Source: Gremmenia infestans
Taxonomy: Eukaryota > Ascomycota > Leotiomycetes > Helotiales > Hamatocanthoscyphaceae
Reading direction: 5' to 3'
Assembly (NCBI GenBank): GCA_032629725.1
Contig: JAFEVB010000022.1
Location: forward strand, 372,001-436,000
Length of the DNA stretch: 64,000 nucleotides
Shown here: piece after piece, positions 20,455 through 33,666 of the stretch
Layout: every line of letters begins with the position of its first letter
Numbering within the stretch: position 1 is the first letter of the stretch
Position numbers and translations under genes: made by a program
Notes under the pieces: model-generated
What the model saw: the letters and a program-made list of their open reading frames with translations, nothing else
What the model was told of the DNA's origin: nothing
Database searches by the model: none

Positions 20455-23400
20455 TCATCCGCCCGCCTTCACAACAACAATCCAAGTCCCCGGACTCACC
20501 ACACTCCCCGGTTTACTCGCCACAGCCTCAACCGTCTTCCCCACCGCCTCGCCCTCACACACAACATTGATCTCCATTTTCATCGCTTCCAGAATCGCCA
20601 CCACCTGTCCCTCCCTCAACACTTCGCCCGGCTCCACAAGCACCTTCCACACATTCGCATCAATTGGGCTATCAATCGTAACCCTAGCCTCCTCCACACC
20701 CCCCATCATCCCCTTCACGCGCTTCGCCTCCGCCTCCCTCTCCGCCTCCTGCCTCGCAACCCACTCCCCATACATCTTCTTCTCCACCTCCAAATTCCCC
20801 GCCACCGCATCCCGCTGCCGTGCCCGGAACCCCTGGACCTTGTGATCCGCGCGGGCCTGCTCAAACACGGCATGGGTGTCCGCGAGGTCGAAGACGCCGT
20901 CGCGGATATCGAATTCGTAGTCCCCGCGCCGGTAATCGAGCATTAGGTTGTCGTATTCCGCGATGCTGACTTCGTGGTACTTGACCATGTCAAAGGGCTC
21001 GTAGAGCCAGCCGCGCGTGGGCGTGAAGCTCGGTCCGGTGCCAAAGGTGTCCCAGCACTCGAGCGTACGTGCGAACATCATGTACCCGCCGGGCGCCTCG
21101 AGCGGGTAGATGGCGAACAGCGAGCCGCCCATGCCGATTGTGCCGCCGGGGGTAGAGACGCGGGTCGGGTTGTATTTTTGGCCGACGATGCCGCTCATTG
21201 GTTCGAGGGGGAAGAGAATGGGCGTGCCGACGAGGAAGCCGACGGCTACGATTAGGTAGGGAGAGTTGAGGAGTGTTTCGAAGGTTTTGCGGCGCGTGGG
21301 AAGCCCGTTGTTGGTTCGTAGGTACTCGACGTTGTCCGGGAGGTAGACTGCGGTTGGCCGGTTGGTTTCGATGTATCGTTTCTCGGAGGCTGCGATGTCG
21401 GGATGGTCAAACACTACAGGGAGGTGTATCTCGCGGCAGGGGATTTTGATGTCAAGCGTGGTTTGAATGCTCCTTTCAGTATTGTGGACAATCTTTAGCA
21501 ACTCGTGTTGAGTGATGGCTTTAGGGTCGAATTGTATGATGACGGCTGTTGCAACATTAACAAAGACAAATTGGTCAGGCGCGAGAGAACTTACAACCAA
21601 CATTGGGATTCATCAGTAATCTAGGTCCTTTCAACTCTTGCAGTTTCTCGACCAATAGTCTGATATGGGTAGTAACTCTAACATCCACAGTCTGGGTGCC
21701 TATTTCAACGAGAAGAAAACAATCTCCTCCCTAGAGACGTCAGCTTAATGCAAAACCTACTTGTAGTCTGGCAAACTTACCTGTCTGTATATGACTTGCT
21801 GTCGTTCCCCATCAGCGGGGATTACCTTCAAGATGGCGTTCGACTTTCCCTCCTCCAAGCCGGATTCCGGAAGCGAAAAATCTAGCTGCGGCTTATTCTC
21901 AGATTTACCGTCCACCAAAGCCTCTACATCCTGAATAAACCTCTCAACTCGATCTGTCAACTCCAGAGCTAATTCAAAAGTAGTTGGTCTGAGCTTCATA
22001 TATTCACCAGGCTTAACCTGTCCAAGCCGCCAAAGATCGGCGGAAATGACAGTCGATGAGCATAGCAAACCACCCAGGTCAGGACTATCCATGGAGAAAA
22101 CCACCGAGGAATTACCACCCCAATTGACTCCCCCCGGCGACGGATACCCATAGTCAAAGATATTAGATGGATGCGATCCGCCCTCTCCACCATCTTTTCT
22201 GCTCCATTCAGGCACAGGGCCTACGAGACGAACGCCTGTTCGATTCGAATTGTGGCCGATTTTCCATGCGGTGCTGTATAGCATTCGTTTATCCTTTTCA
22301 GTCATGAAATCATCGGAGTCGTGGGGTCCATGCATGCAGTAGACCTCAGAGATATCAAAAGTTGGCACGCAAGACGCGGGAAGCTTGAATGGGGTAGTGC
22401 CTTTGGCCCATTCCTTGGTCTCGGGGTGAAGCTCGATCCAATCACCCATTTGTAATTGTCGTCCCTGAGTTCCGCCGAATCCAAGACTAGGTGTGCCTGA
22501 TTTGGACCCTAGATATAGAGGACTATTTGATTAGTATTGTGCTCAATAGCTCATGGTAGTTTAACGGGTTGCTCACATTTCTGGAAACCCTCCTTTGACA
22601 GCAAGGTAAAATCTCAAACCGCCATTTTCAACCTTACCGATCTTCAACTTCTGGCCAGCTTGAATTACAAATCTCGACCACATAGGCTTTTCTTCACCGT
22701 CAATGGTGATCGAGACTTGAGCGCCACACACTGCAAGAACAGCGGGTGCGGTAAAGAGCAATTCTGGGCCAGTCAATGTCATTTCCAAGACCTCCATGCC
22801 AGGGTCGTTTCCGACTAGAACATTCGCAACTAAACACGAGGTCAGTAGATGAGCTTTTGCAAGCACGAGAGCCATACCTCTCGAAGAGAGGTTGTCCATA
22901 GGACCTCCTTTTGGTATGCCATGCCCACTAGTTGCTCTTGCCGGGAAGTCTTGAACTGTGGTGAATGATCCGGGTGAGAGAACGTCGATTGCGCAAGGCT
23001 CGTACGTGAATTTTGTTTCAAGGAAGTTCGTCAGCGTGTCGCCGGCCAGGAAAGCTACCTATTGTCAGTCAATCCGTTGCAGTCGGGGCTATGGCTTCAA
23101 ATTACGTTTTGATGATATCACATCGGCCAAGAAATGGATATTTGTGGGCGGGCCTTGGAGTTTTGATTCGGACAAGACTTTTGTCATTTTCTTGCACGCA
23201 GATTGCCTGTCGCTGGCGTGAACCATTACTTTTGCAATCAGGGGATCTAACGGGGATCAGTATTTTTCAAATTCCGCACTTCCGAACTCACCATAAAAAG
23301 AAGCAATCCTCTGCCCAGTCCTCACCCAAGTATCCACTCGAATGCCCTCATCTTCGGGCCACTGCACAGCCTGCAATAACCCAGGACTCGGAGCATAATT

Positions 23401-24814
23401 CCTGAACGGAACCTCTGCATACACTCTCGCCTCAATCGCAGCTCCACTCGGCCCATCCTTTTGCAACGAGCGCAGGAACTCAGACGAGAGTCCCGTCTCG
23501 CCTCCTTTCTCGCAGTCTGCTTGCTGCAACATAAGCGCAACTAGATCAACGTCGTAACACAACTCGGTAATCCCATGCTCTACCTGAAGTCTAGTGTTCA
23601 TTTCTAGGAAGAAGAAATCTCCTGTGATATCATCAACGAGAAACTCAATGGTACCAGCAGACTTGTACTTTAGTTGTGACGCATATGCAGTAGCGCATCT
23701 GGTGAGCTTTTCTCGCAGCCCGGGTTTCGTTTCTACGAAAGGGCTGGGACATTCTTCAATGACCTACAATACATTTATCATTATTAGCAAGCTAGGTAGT
23801 TTCTGGAAACAGTTCTCGTTTTCAAGTACCGTACCTTCTGGTGCCGTCTCTGAATACTGCATTCCCGCTCTCCAAAATGCACAACATCACTCCCATTTCC
23901 AAAGACTTGAACTTCAATGTGTCGACTTTGCGGGTAATACTTCTCCAGAAAAACTCCTGTGTTATTAAAAAGCGTCTCTCCTCTACTCTTGACTTTCGTA
24001 AACGCAGCCGAGATCTCATTCTCATCATGACACACTTGCAGACCCATACCACCTCCTCCACCCGTCGCTTTAAGCATAATCTATAATCCAATAAGTCAGT
24101 CCTTGCTCACTCACCCTAACGCGACTCTCTATCTTACCGGAAACCCCAACTCCCTCGCAGCATCCAACGCCGCGTCCTCAGAGTCCAGTAGTTGGCTACC
24201 AGGCACAACAGGAACATCTGCGGCAACAGCCAAGTCCCTCGCGCGGTGCTTCTGGCCCATCTCAGTCATGGATTCTGGACTCGGTCCCACGAATACCATG
24301 CCAGCATCTACGACTTTCTGGGCGAACGATGAGTCTTCGCTGAGGAAGCCGTAGCCGGGGATGATGGCATCGACGTGAAGGCTTTTGCTGATTTTAAGGA
24401 TCTCTTGTCTGTTGAAAATCAATGGCGGGTCTTTATTGAATGGATGAGTGAAAGATGGAAGGAAAGGAATGAGGTGGGGTGGGGTGGACTTACATGTCTA
24501 GATATCCACTGGCGTTCTCGCCAGGTAGTAGGATGTTCTGGTCAGCGAGTGAAGCATGGAGGGAGGTCGCATCGGAGTTTGTGTAGATGGAAACGCTTTT
24601 CACTGCACCGAATCAGTACTAATTGTAGATTTAAAAAGCAAGAGCTGGAAAGATGGAACACTATTTGAGAGCTCTAGTATAGTATATCATAGAAGGGGAA
24701 CAAAGAAAAGGGTTGGTTACACCCCACTTTCGTGCATGCTTGAATAAGACGAACGGCGATTTCTCCTCGATTGGCAATAAGTACCTTTCGAAGATGGGAG
24801 AAATTGTAATCCAT
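20455..24814 (-). CDS. Urea-carboxylase-type biotin enzyme (BC-AHS2/PxpC-AHS1/PxpB-BCCP), 11 exons
   Basis: ATP- and biotin-dependent carboxylase with the domain order of urea carboxylase. Exons: 24814-24721, 24602-24494, 24408-24138, 24080-23835, 23763-23292, 23246-23106, 23054-22878, 22829-22577, 22522-21781, 21730-21595 and 21545-20455; 3732 nt, 1243 residues. Biotin carboxylase is ~1-450 (VLIANRGEIAVRLIQAC; IIPGYGFLSED; ATGGGGGMGLQVC; FLEMNTRLQVEHGITEL). The AHS2/KipA (PxpC-like) domain is ~470-810 (SPGSFTTVQDFPARATSGHG; GYPSPGGVNWGGNSSVVFS). The AHS1/KipI (PxpB-like) domain is ~815-1030 (LVEIGTQTVDVRV; GTPILFPLEPM; PGGTIGMGGSLFAIYPLEAP). The biotinyl domain is C-terminal with EAMKM, biotin Lys near 1203. 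No amidase/allophanate hydrolase domain precedes it, unlike yeast Dur1,2. The adjacent PxpA gene suggests 5-oxoproline or a related amide as substrate instead of urea. Confidence 0.9.
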
Positions 24815-25129
24815 GCTGTGATTTAATGTGTATATAGAAGAAGATAGGTTTAAACAATCGTCTCTTCAAGTCATTGTTGACAGACGTCTTTAAAGAAGTG
24901 CCATTCGAATGCGAGGCGGGGTACTGTACGATAAGAACCTATCGGAAAGATAGGGGGATAACCAAGCCCAAGATACCGTACGCCCGACCCCCGTTGTAAC
25001 AGAGCACGAGTCTTGTCCCTCACGTTTAGTCATAGCGTACGTAAAAGAGAAATGGGAATCTACGGAGTATGAGTGCTTGGATTTAAAGGAACGGAGTTTT
25101 ATGCAGTAAAGAGCGGATACTTTCAACTG
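24815..25129. other. Spacer between the carboxylase and PxpA-type genes
   Basis: 315 bp containing the carboxylase promoter and the PxpA terminator region. One TACGGAGTA nonamer lies at 25061-25069. No gene. Confidence 0.5.
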
Positions 25130-25977
25130 CTACTTTGCCTCGGGGAAGAGCTTTGCATTAGCCTCATCCACAGCCTTTCTCCCCGCCTTCGCATTCTCCA
25201 ATGCAGTAGGCATATCACTGTGAAGACAGATACTAAAGGCAGTCCCGGCAAACCCTACCTTGAACGTCCCCCCTTCATTGTGATCCCTTTCATCAGTCTC
25301 TGCACATTTCGTGATTCTCTCGTATATCAGTTCCGGCGTCGCCATCCTGCTCTTCGCAACCGGCACCAGCGCTCCATCTGGCGTATAATCAATATCCACA
25401 TACAGCTCCTCCTGAAACGGCAGCCCGTACTTCGCACACATCTGCTTCTGCGTCTCATTCTTGCACGCGTAGACGGGAACTTTATACACGGCCGCCGCGC
25501 GTAGAACGGCATCCATAATCACGGCATCCCGTTGCATGTAGAAGAATAGCTCCCCGTGCGGTTTGATGTGGTTCAGCGGTACGCCTTCTGCCTCTAAGAA
25601 CGCCTTGAGAGCCCCGACCTGGTATAGTATCGACGCGTACATGTCTTCGGGATCGACTTCGATCCTCCGGCGGCCGAAGCCGAATAAATCATGTAGCCCT
25701 GGGTGTGCGCCTACTTTCACGTTGTGGGCTTTGGCCATGCGCACGGTTTTGAGCATGAGCGATGGGTCGCCGGCGTGGAAGCCGCATGCGATGTTTGCCA
25801 CGTCGATGTATTTTATGAGTTCGTCGTCGGGGCCCTATAGTGCATTGATTAGCCATGTTTGGGAGTGCAAGATAAGAGAGAGCTATTTGGGAGCAAGTAT
25901 ACCATTTTCCAGCGACCAAAGCCTTCACCCATATCGCAATTAATCTCGATCTTTTCCACAAGTCCTGCCATTGTCAT
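25130..25977 (-). CDS. LamB/YcsF family protein (PxpA-like 5-oxoprolinase subunit A)
   Basis: TIM-barrel protein of the LamB/YcsF family. In bacteria PxpA works with PxpB and PxpC in ATP-dependent cleavage of 5-oxoproline. Exons 25977-25903 and 25834-25130 give 259 residues, normal for the family. Landmarks: INCDMGEGFGRWKM at the N terminus, DVANIACGFHAGDPSLMLKT, GAHPGLHDLFGFGRR, HIKPHGELFFYM and YVDIDYTPDGALVP. The second ATG, two codons in, is an alternative start. The gene lies on the same strand 315 bp upstream of a carboxylase carrying PxpB- and PxpC-like domains, a strong functional hint. The intron is 68 nt, GTATAC...CTATAG. Confidence 0.9.
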
Positions 25978-27479
25978 TGTAGAGGTCGAGTCTACCTTTT
26001 GTTATGAGGGGTCGTGGTTAAGGATGTGAAGTGCAGACTCTCAGGGAGCGGCAAGCTCCCCCAGATCAACGTCACATCTCGGATTGGATTGTTAGTATCC
26101 CACCTTTGGGAGCATAGCAGCCACCAAACGTCGGACAAAGATGGGTGTACTTGTACTACATGCAATCTCCATCTCCGTCGGCTTGTTGGTGATGACGAGG
26201 ATGGAATGAAGCTGAGGCCAAATCCCTAAGTAGCCTGGTCAATAAATTAACGCGTGGTCTCGTGCAAGACAGGGGTTGGGATTTCACGATTTCACTTGCG
26301 TACTTTCCCAACTCTTCAACAAATTTCATCTTCCTGACTCTCCTTCGACTTCAATTAAAAGCCGCTCTCTCTGATACTTTTCAAGTTCACGTGTCTCAAG
26401 GTCTGGAGTACCTGACTCCTGATTGTGTCATGACTCCTCGAAATACCGTTTGACGGGGGCACAAATTGCCCTACGTGAGACATCTTAGGACTCTTTGTCA
26501 GACTACTGTAGTAGAATGAGCATTGATTATTAGCCTGGTCAAAAGAAGAGCGAGATCTTGGCTATGAATACCTATATGCTTTCCGGTCCCGGTATTCAAA
26601 ATGGTGGTTATCTCAAGTGATTATTTGATATCGACAGAATCAATCCACTGACTTCAAGCGGCTTTCACTCATTGTCTGTCGAGTTCTCTTTCTAATTGAA
26701 GTTTTGTTAGTCTGAAAAGTCGACCTGAACCTATTTCAAGTTGGTGGCATCATTTGTAATTTCGTTATCCTCTCTGAAGTTGATATGCCATCCTTCCTTT
26801 TGAAAAGCGACACGCCAATCAGTAGATGTCATAGATTGATTTGTAGTATGAGTTTAGTCTACATAACAGCTAGTATCTGTTGCGGCCTTTATACATTGCC
26901 CGCGTCTATTATATCTTTCATCCAATCCCAGCTCATATTCTTAATCTTCTCAACATATACTTCCTCCATCTTACCAGCAAGATCAGCCTACTAAGACCCT
27001 TGGCGAAATGATACATAATATGCAAGCTCTACATCCAAGGGTTTTCTCGAATCCTGTCTATTCTGACCAAGTCTTTCATAGCGTGTTAGGGCGTCTCCTT
27101 TCAATCTGTATTCTAATCAATAGCCTGAGTCTTTCACATACATATTGCAAAACGAGGTGAACGAAGCTTTTGATCGGGGTCATGAGAGTACGAGGCATGG
27201 ATCTGCTTCTATTCTTTGTATTAGACTTCTCGCACACCATCGACTTCCTTCAATTGGTCTTGCTGGCGTTGGCAAATGATTTCTCGGTGTACTCAGAACC
27301 CCGGCTTTCACTTCTCTAGATCCAAGTCGAATTAGTAATTTGACAATAGTAGACTTTCGACGGCCAATAAACGCTGCTTTCTTATATAGGCAGCTATCTT
27401 GCTAGTACCTAGTCTTCTCTCTCCTACCCGCCACTTGACTTGCTCATATAAAGCCAACTTTACATTCCCAACTCACATC
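25978..27479. other. Intergenic, AT-rich
   Basis: 1.5 kb with no frame above 130 codons and no RNA gene seen. The first part is the promoter side of the PxpA-type gene. Confidence 0.4.
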
Positions 27480-27977
27480 TCACGCGTTTCGCTGCAACTC
27501 CCCTCCATCCCGCATATCCCGCACCCTCCTAAAAAGCCCATCATGCTCCTCCCACACCCCCTCCCCACCCCTCCACCTATAAATCCCACTCCCCCTCTCC
27601 TCCACCAACCTTGCCTCCCTCGCACAAGAAGTCCCCCTCGCAGCACGCATATACCTCTCAAAGAACCGCCCCATCTCCTCTACCAACCCCTCCAAATCCG
27701 CGTCCCCCGCACTCTCGACCTTCTCGCCCAGCGCACGGATCCGGCGATTCAAACGCTCTAGCCCTGTGGTGGCGGTGCCCGCGGTGTGGAAGTGCGGACG
27801 TCCGCAGTGCGCTTGCGTGCAGCGGCAACGGTCCTCGAGCGCGTCGCTGGTCATGAGGTGCCAGATGGCGCGTAGGTCTTGTTTGGAGCGCAGCAGGGAG
27901 GACATGGATAGGTCGTGGATGGAGAGGCGGTATTGGGCTTGTGCGTAGGCGAGGCGCGAGGGGGTGAGGAGCGGCAT
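27480..27977 (-). CDS. Small unknown protein, 165 residues
   Basis: Not recognised. It is a single open frame in a locally GC-rich island, with start MPLLTPSRLAYAQAQYRLSI. The sequence is rich in Arg, Glu, Leu and Ala and predicted mostly helical (LEGLVEEMGRFFERYMRAAR). A cluster CRCTQAHCGRPHFH near residues 52-65 could bind a metal. The frame stays open upstream of the ATG (ending ...PLLPLYNTTQLT) without another ATG, so an upstream exon is possible. Competing frames on both strands are Pro/Ser-rich shadows. Confidence 0.5.
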   Translation of the reverse strand: MPLLTPSRLAYAQAQYRLSIHDLSMSSLLRSKQDLRAIWHLMTSDALEDRCRCTQAHCGRPHFHTAGTATTGLERLNRRIRALGEKVESAGDADLEGLVEEMGRFFERYMRAARGTSCAREARLVEERGSGIYRWRGGEGVWEEHDGLFRRVRDMRDGGELQRNA

Positions 27978-30900
27978 GGTGAGTTGGGTCGTGTTGTAGA
28001 GGGGGAGAAGAGGCTTGTGGGTGCAGGGTGGGGAGATGGGGATTGTGGTGTTGGAGTTGAAGTTGGAGTTGGAGTTGCATTTTCCATGGTGGTGTGTTGG
28101 AGACGAAGGATTGGATTGGATTGGATTGTTTGGTTGTTGGGTTGACTGTTTGATGTTTGAATGGAGTTGAAGGATATAGGGGTATGCTGAGGCTAGGAGT
28201 GGATTTTTCTCGGTGCGATCGTTCTGGAAGTGAATGGAATAAGAATGGTCCTCATCCAGGGACTTCTCAGCTCTCCCTACTTTTGTATAGCCCTAATTTC
28301 CCCGAATAGAATTCCCAAATCGAAGCAATTCACATATCACGGAGACATACCTACCTAGCTCGCCATTCACTAGCCACCGAAAACATGCACGATTTGGCAC
28401 CATAAAGCCCTTGCAGGTTGATTGCGACTATAGTTTCTATGGTCAAAAAGAAAAGCGTTTAAGATTTAATGCTATGCGTGGTGCAGGACATGATCCTGTT
28501 GACCTTGGAGTCTCATTCAGCACTAAACTAGCACACATAACGTTATCGTTCCGTTCTATAGCATGCCGCACCATCCCTTTACGCTGTCCGTCAAAGTAGA
28601 GTTACATTCTATATCCTTAACCTCTCTCAAATACTCCCCAAAGTGTTATTTGGATGCAGCTTAGCCTCTAGCAGTCCCTGCTATCGCATTTACAATAGTC
28701 CAGAGATGTAACTTAATCCAACCATGGCATTATATTCCAGCCCTTTACCCCGCACCATCTGCAAATCGTCCTATGACGATGTTAGATGAGGAGTCGTTAT
28801 CTTTTGCCTTGATTATAGGAGTTTTGCAGATAGGTATACGTAAGAGAAGCTAAAGCGTACGTGCTCTGGTAGGTTGAAAGTGGTACTGTACTGTATGGAA
28901 ATTAACCAAACGTGACATGCATATGAGTAGTTGGGAAATTTAGTGTAGATAGTTAGATTTAGATAATACTAGAGTCCAACTGTAAGCTAGGTATTTAAAA
29001 CCCATTCCAAAGAATATTGATACACAAACTTGGGGTCGAGAGAACGTACGACTCATTCCATGCTTGGTATTATATATATAGTCTCTGATCTGAGATTCAT
29101 ATTATCTGACAGTAGCAATTATCAATATATATATGTCTTGTACGCTTGCTTCCAGAAGCAACTTTACAGTCTATGAGTCAGGCGATCTTGAACATCGAAA
29201 CTGCATAGCTAGAAGGCTGCAGACGATGAACTATTCCCCTTTCCCTCAACACAATCAGTTCGCAGATAGAAAAAATGGGGATGTAAGCTAAAGCATCTCT
29301 TGCATACGATCCTCCTAACTATGTTAGACCTTGAGGTTACGTTGCTTGCAATGGCTTCCCGTGAATAATGTTGTGGTAGCTATTTGGAACAGAATATTCG
29401 CTTAAATAACTACCTGCCTTCATCGTCTTAATTGCTGCTTCAAGTTCAAGTATAAAGACGACAGAAGCTCTAAAGCGCATCGTGAAGAACAGTTCAACTA
29501 ACTAGTTATGGCATTAATCCCAATGCCGGATAACAATAGTTCGTCCAATTGCATTTCGACCGAACTATTGAATAGCGAGTCTGCAGTATATCATATTACA
29601 CCCAAAGTACAAGCAAGCAACATATTTCTAACAAGCCATGAAAACCAATGAATGAACGAATGAATGGATACGTCGTCATCGCGCCCGAATACACCACCAA
29701 TGCTTCTGACCAGCCATGATTCCATAACGACGTACGTATTTCATTCATTCATGCTTCACTTCAAGTGAGCTTTGATTTTATTCGTGTGTAAAAGCATAAA
29801 GTAAGTGCACACAATACAGCCAACAAGGGAACGCGTGTTTGGCACAGGAAGCGAATTCTTTAGCAAGATGCTTCCTAGGTGATCGTATGGAGCGAACTTT
29901 GGATAGAATTGAACGGCATGCGTCGAGGGGTTCATTATTTATGGTAGGTATACTTAGATCCTCACAACAGCCTAAAACCAATAATTACGGTGTATAAATA
30001 CCCCTCCCTTCCTTCTTTCATTCTTTCGCAACACAAATTGAAACCCGAGAAGTCGAAAATGCGCTACTCAATAACAGGTAGACTTGTCTGCCATATACTC
30101 GAACAATGCCAACAGTGCTATTATAATCATACATTCAATTCAAACTTCACAACGTTGTCCCTCTCCCCCTCTTATTCGTTACTTCACGAAACTCAAACTA
30201 GGTAGCTGAGCATTAACAGCAAATGAATGTCAGCTTTGTATTTACCTCAGGCTTTATATTTTCCCAACACGCCTGCCAGCCTTTCAATCATCTACCCTAA
30301 TAATCTCACCGACTCACCCGCCATGAACTGGAAATCCGCAACGCTCCCATACTCTCGCCGCGTCTACAGAAATACCACGAAATGCCCAAATTTTGAGATT
30401 CCTAGTAGATGACTCTCGGATCACTTGAGTACTAAAGAAGCTGAAATCGATGACTCAAAGACCTGTTTTGTCACCACGAGAGGGGCAAAGAGGATTTATT
30501 ATCCTTGAAGCCTAACTTTAATGCCCTTCTCATTTTCATCACACTAGACTCATCTTCTTTCCTATTCCAGCGATTGTTGATGGCAGAATCACATGCCGGT
30601 ATTCGAAGTCCAGATTTTTTGAGATGAAGGCAAATAGTATCCCTAGGAAAATACAGCATAGCCTCAGTATTACTTGATTCGATACCGAAATGGGCCACTC
30701 GCACGAACCAAGGGGCGAGCGTCGCAATGTAACGCGCTAGTGGTTCCATCGGATGTGAGTCAGAGGTCTGGAATAAGGAGGTTAGGTTGAGGCTCGGGAT
30801 TGTGAAGCAGAATATGAGATAATCAACGCTGAGATGGACTGATATAGGAATGATTCCACAGCCTGACAAATGCTAGTATGACTCTTCGACAACACAAGGA

Positions 30901-32211
30901 AGAAATGAGCCACCGAGGCAAATGTCAAGTCCACGGTAGTACGAAATAGTATAGAACTGAAAGCAGGACTTGAAAGCAGATCGCTTGAACTGATTTGAAT
31001 TCTTGGTATGTCCAAATGATGCTAGGTGGCGAATGAATAGGGAGAACATTGCTGACAAATAGAGCTTCGTCAGTCATAGAAGCACCTGGAAGGACAAAAA
31101 TAGCGTGAACCCCGAGTAGGCAGCGTTAACAGTCGGAAAGCACAAGGTGATACTTGAATACAAGAGGCAACTACCCCGTACTTGTTTGCCATTCCGTCCC
31201 TTTGAGGTTATTCGCCACACGTGACTCAGAACAAGGCTGAAGTGGTACGTACTGCGTACCAGTGTATCACCTTTCAAAACTGTAATGTGCCAGATGACTC
31301 CAAAGATGCAAGGCTGATCGGGCGTCGATCTGAACGGTACCTTGAACGGAGTATCAAACTTGATTCAGCCCCCTCCACGGTAACGCACACACAATGTCTC
31401 ATGAGGTTGACCTTCAGCCATTCTGTCACATTTGTGTCAGCCTGGCTATTGGTCCTGTTTGTTGCCTAAGCGCGTCGTCTTGATATCTGATGACCAAGAA
31501 GGCGGCTCGAGAGTCGAGACTGGATGGATGCACCTCGGCCTCGGCAAACAACCCACTCGGGCACGTATGCCTCTTGTGGCAGAAACAGAAACACAACCCA
31601 TGGCAGAAAGATTTCTGTAATACCCACCATCAATCCTCCATACCCAGCGCAGAAGGATCAAAAATAAAAAATAAGTGAAGAACAAACAGTGAAAAACAAT
31701 TGTTGAGTGCGAAAACCTACGTCACCGAGCAGATAGCTCTCCTGTTCTTATGCGACACGTGTGCTACACCGCTTCAAAAGGCATGGGAATTGCTCGAAAT
31801 GTGTCAAAGATGATGCTATCGATGCAGGCTCAGGTCAAAGGCAGTAGTGTCGTTATCCGCCTGCATCCGCCTGCATCCGTCTGCGTGGACTAGTCTTTCA
31901 GCCAATGCTGTGTCCTGCAGCGGGAAGTAGTGGGTTGGTGTTTAGTGGAGGCGGGAGCATGCGTGGTCTGCTTCCAGGATGTGCTCTGGTGCTTATCCTG
32001 TGCAACGTGGCTGGAGCAAGGGGGTTCAACCAATCACGTCACAGGACATGCAGCCTTTTGCATGTGGCTGCATGTCACCGCATGTCGCTGCCCACTCAGG
32101 AGTCTGGATTCAGAGAGACATTCGATGCAAACAAAAGAAGCCCGCCGCCCTTTCTCTTTTATCTGCAGACTCAGTGTACCAAGATAGCGAAGTATGACTC
32201 AAATGGCTACG

Positions 32212-32241
32212 AGGTACTTGGTACTTGGTACTTGGTACTTC
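32212..32241. repeat. GGTACTT tandem repeat
   Basis: Heptamer GGTACTT repeated four times. Confidence 0.85.
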
Positions 32242-32662
32242 TTACACTTCACCCTCGTGTTGGAAGATTCGTGTGGCGTAGCAGTGAAAACTCTGCAAAA
32301 GATTAATTGAAGAGGCCGGGGACAGGCTTGTATCAAAACGGCAGAATAAGAAACCGTCTTTCCTGTTCGAGGACAGTGGCGCGGGGCCGCGAGGGAGGAG
32401 GCTGGAAAGATGCTTGCACGATAGATAAGGCATGGATCAACGTCCATCGTACTGTGTGGGCTTGTGAAATTGTGGCCCCCAGCGAACCTTCGTGCTTTGC
32501 CGCAGATAGAAAAGGGCGTACAACATGGGTCTATCTGTGAACCATTGCAGCGGGAATCGGGACTTTACAGCAGGTGATGTGCCCTAAAACGAGCCTGACA
32601 TTAGAGCCCGCAGACTGCGTCTATAGCCTGTTGTACTTAGCACCCCACCGCCATGCAGTTCA

Positions 32663-32699
32663 GGGAACCAACGGGGAACCAACGGGGAACCAACAGGGG
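32663..32699. repeat. GGGAACCAAC tandem repeat
   Basis: Three near-identical copies of GGGAACCAACG in a row. Confidence 0.8.
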
Positions 32700-33641
32700 A
32701 GCAGAAGAGCCTGAAGCCTAGAACTCCGTCGTTAAAGTAAACCTGAAGTTAAAAGTATTAGAGTATTGCTGTCGCATACTGCGGAAGTCCTGCTTGGATT
32801 CAGTGATGCAAATGACCTTCGGGTGTAGGGAATTAGATATCGTGACTTGCCCAGACAATCGCAGTCCAATGATACAGATGGTGATATCGCCCGTTTGTGA
32901 TATCGAGCATGATATTGGCGATTAACAACGGCGCGTGATTCTTGGTGTTGGAGGCTTGGGTACAATTGGCAAGGGCTGGTCTTAGGAGAAACTCGCAGCC
33001 TCTGAGATATTTGCCTGGTTTTGACCCGATCTTTTCGCAAAAGAACTCGGGAGGGTGTGAGCGAAGACTTTGATGATCGGTGATTGTCTCCAATTGAGAA
33101 GGTCTGACTTCCTTACATGGGCGTTAAAATAGAAAGTAAGCAATCGGTCACACGTTCATCGTGATGTGATGGCTTCGCTCGGTCGCGCTTGCTCCCCTGA
33201 AAGGCTTCCCCTCCACCCCCTCCTCGTTCCGTTTGTTCAACCCCGCCATCTTCTAAATACCGTATATGGTGCATCCGCATCCTCATCTGCTGCACCACCA
33301 CTGAGAGTAATCTCTAATATACCAGCAGCACATTCCTGTACTGTACCAGCGCGTCAAGAATAACTCCTCATCCATACATTACTGTACCAGGTCTTCACTA
33401 TGCGTCTTACCTAAGAACCACGGCCACAAGTCGGCCTCATACGTCAACTATCCGTCTGGCTCAGTACCTCCGTACCAGTCGTGTCTTCGGTATCTCAGTA
33501 GGTAGGTAGCCAGCCTTTCAATTAGCCAGCAAGGGGCAAATAACCGGATTTCTCGGTGGGTGGTACGAGTGCAACCAAAACCACGAGTCGTTCGCCCTGC
33601 TGGGACATCTGCTCCAACAAATAGACAGGTACGATCCTGTG

Positions 33642-33666
33642 TTCTGGTCCTGGTCCTGGTCCTGGA
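33642..33666. repeat. TGGTCC tandem repeat
   Basis: CTGGTCCTGGTCCTGGTCCT followed by GGAC; hexamer TGGTCC in about four copies. Confidence 0.8.

Noticed and set aside
20386..20946. 186-codon His/Pro/Leu-rich plus-strand frame
   Set aside because: Antisense shadow of the carboxylase's GC-rich last exon.
31905..32306. 133-codon frame with a hydrophobic N terminus
   Set aside because: Runs through a GGTACTT tandem repeat, has overlapping frames of similar length, and shows no domain.
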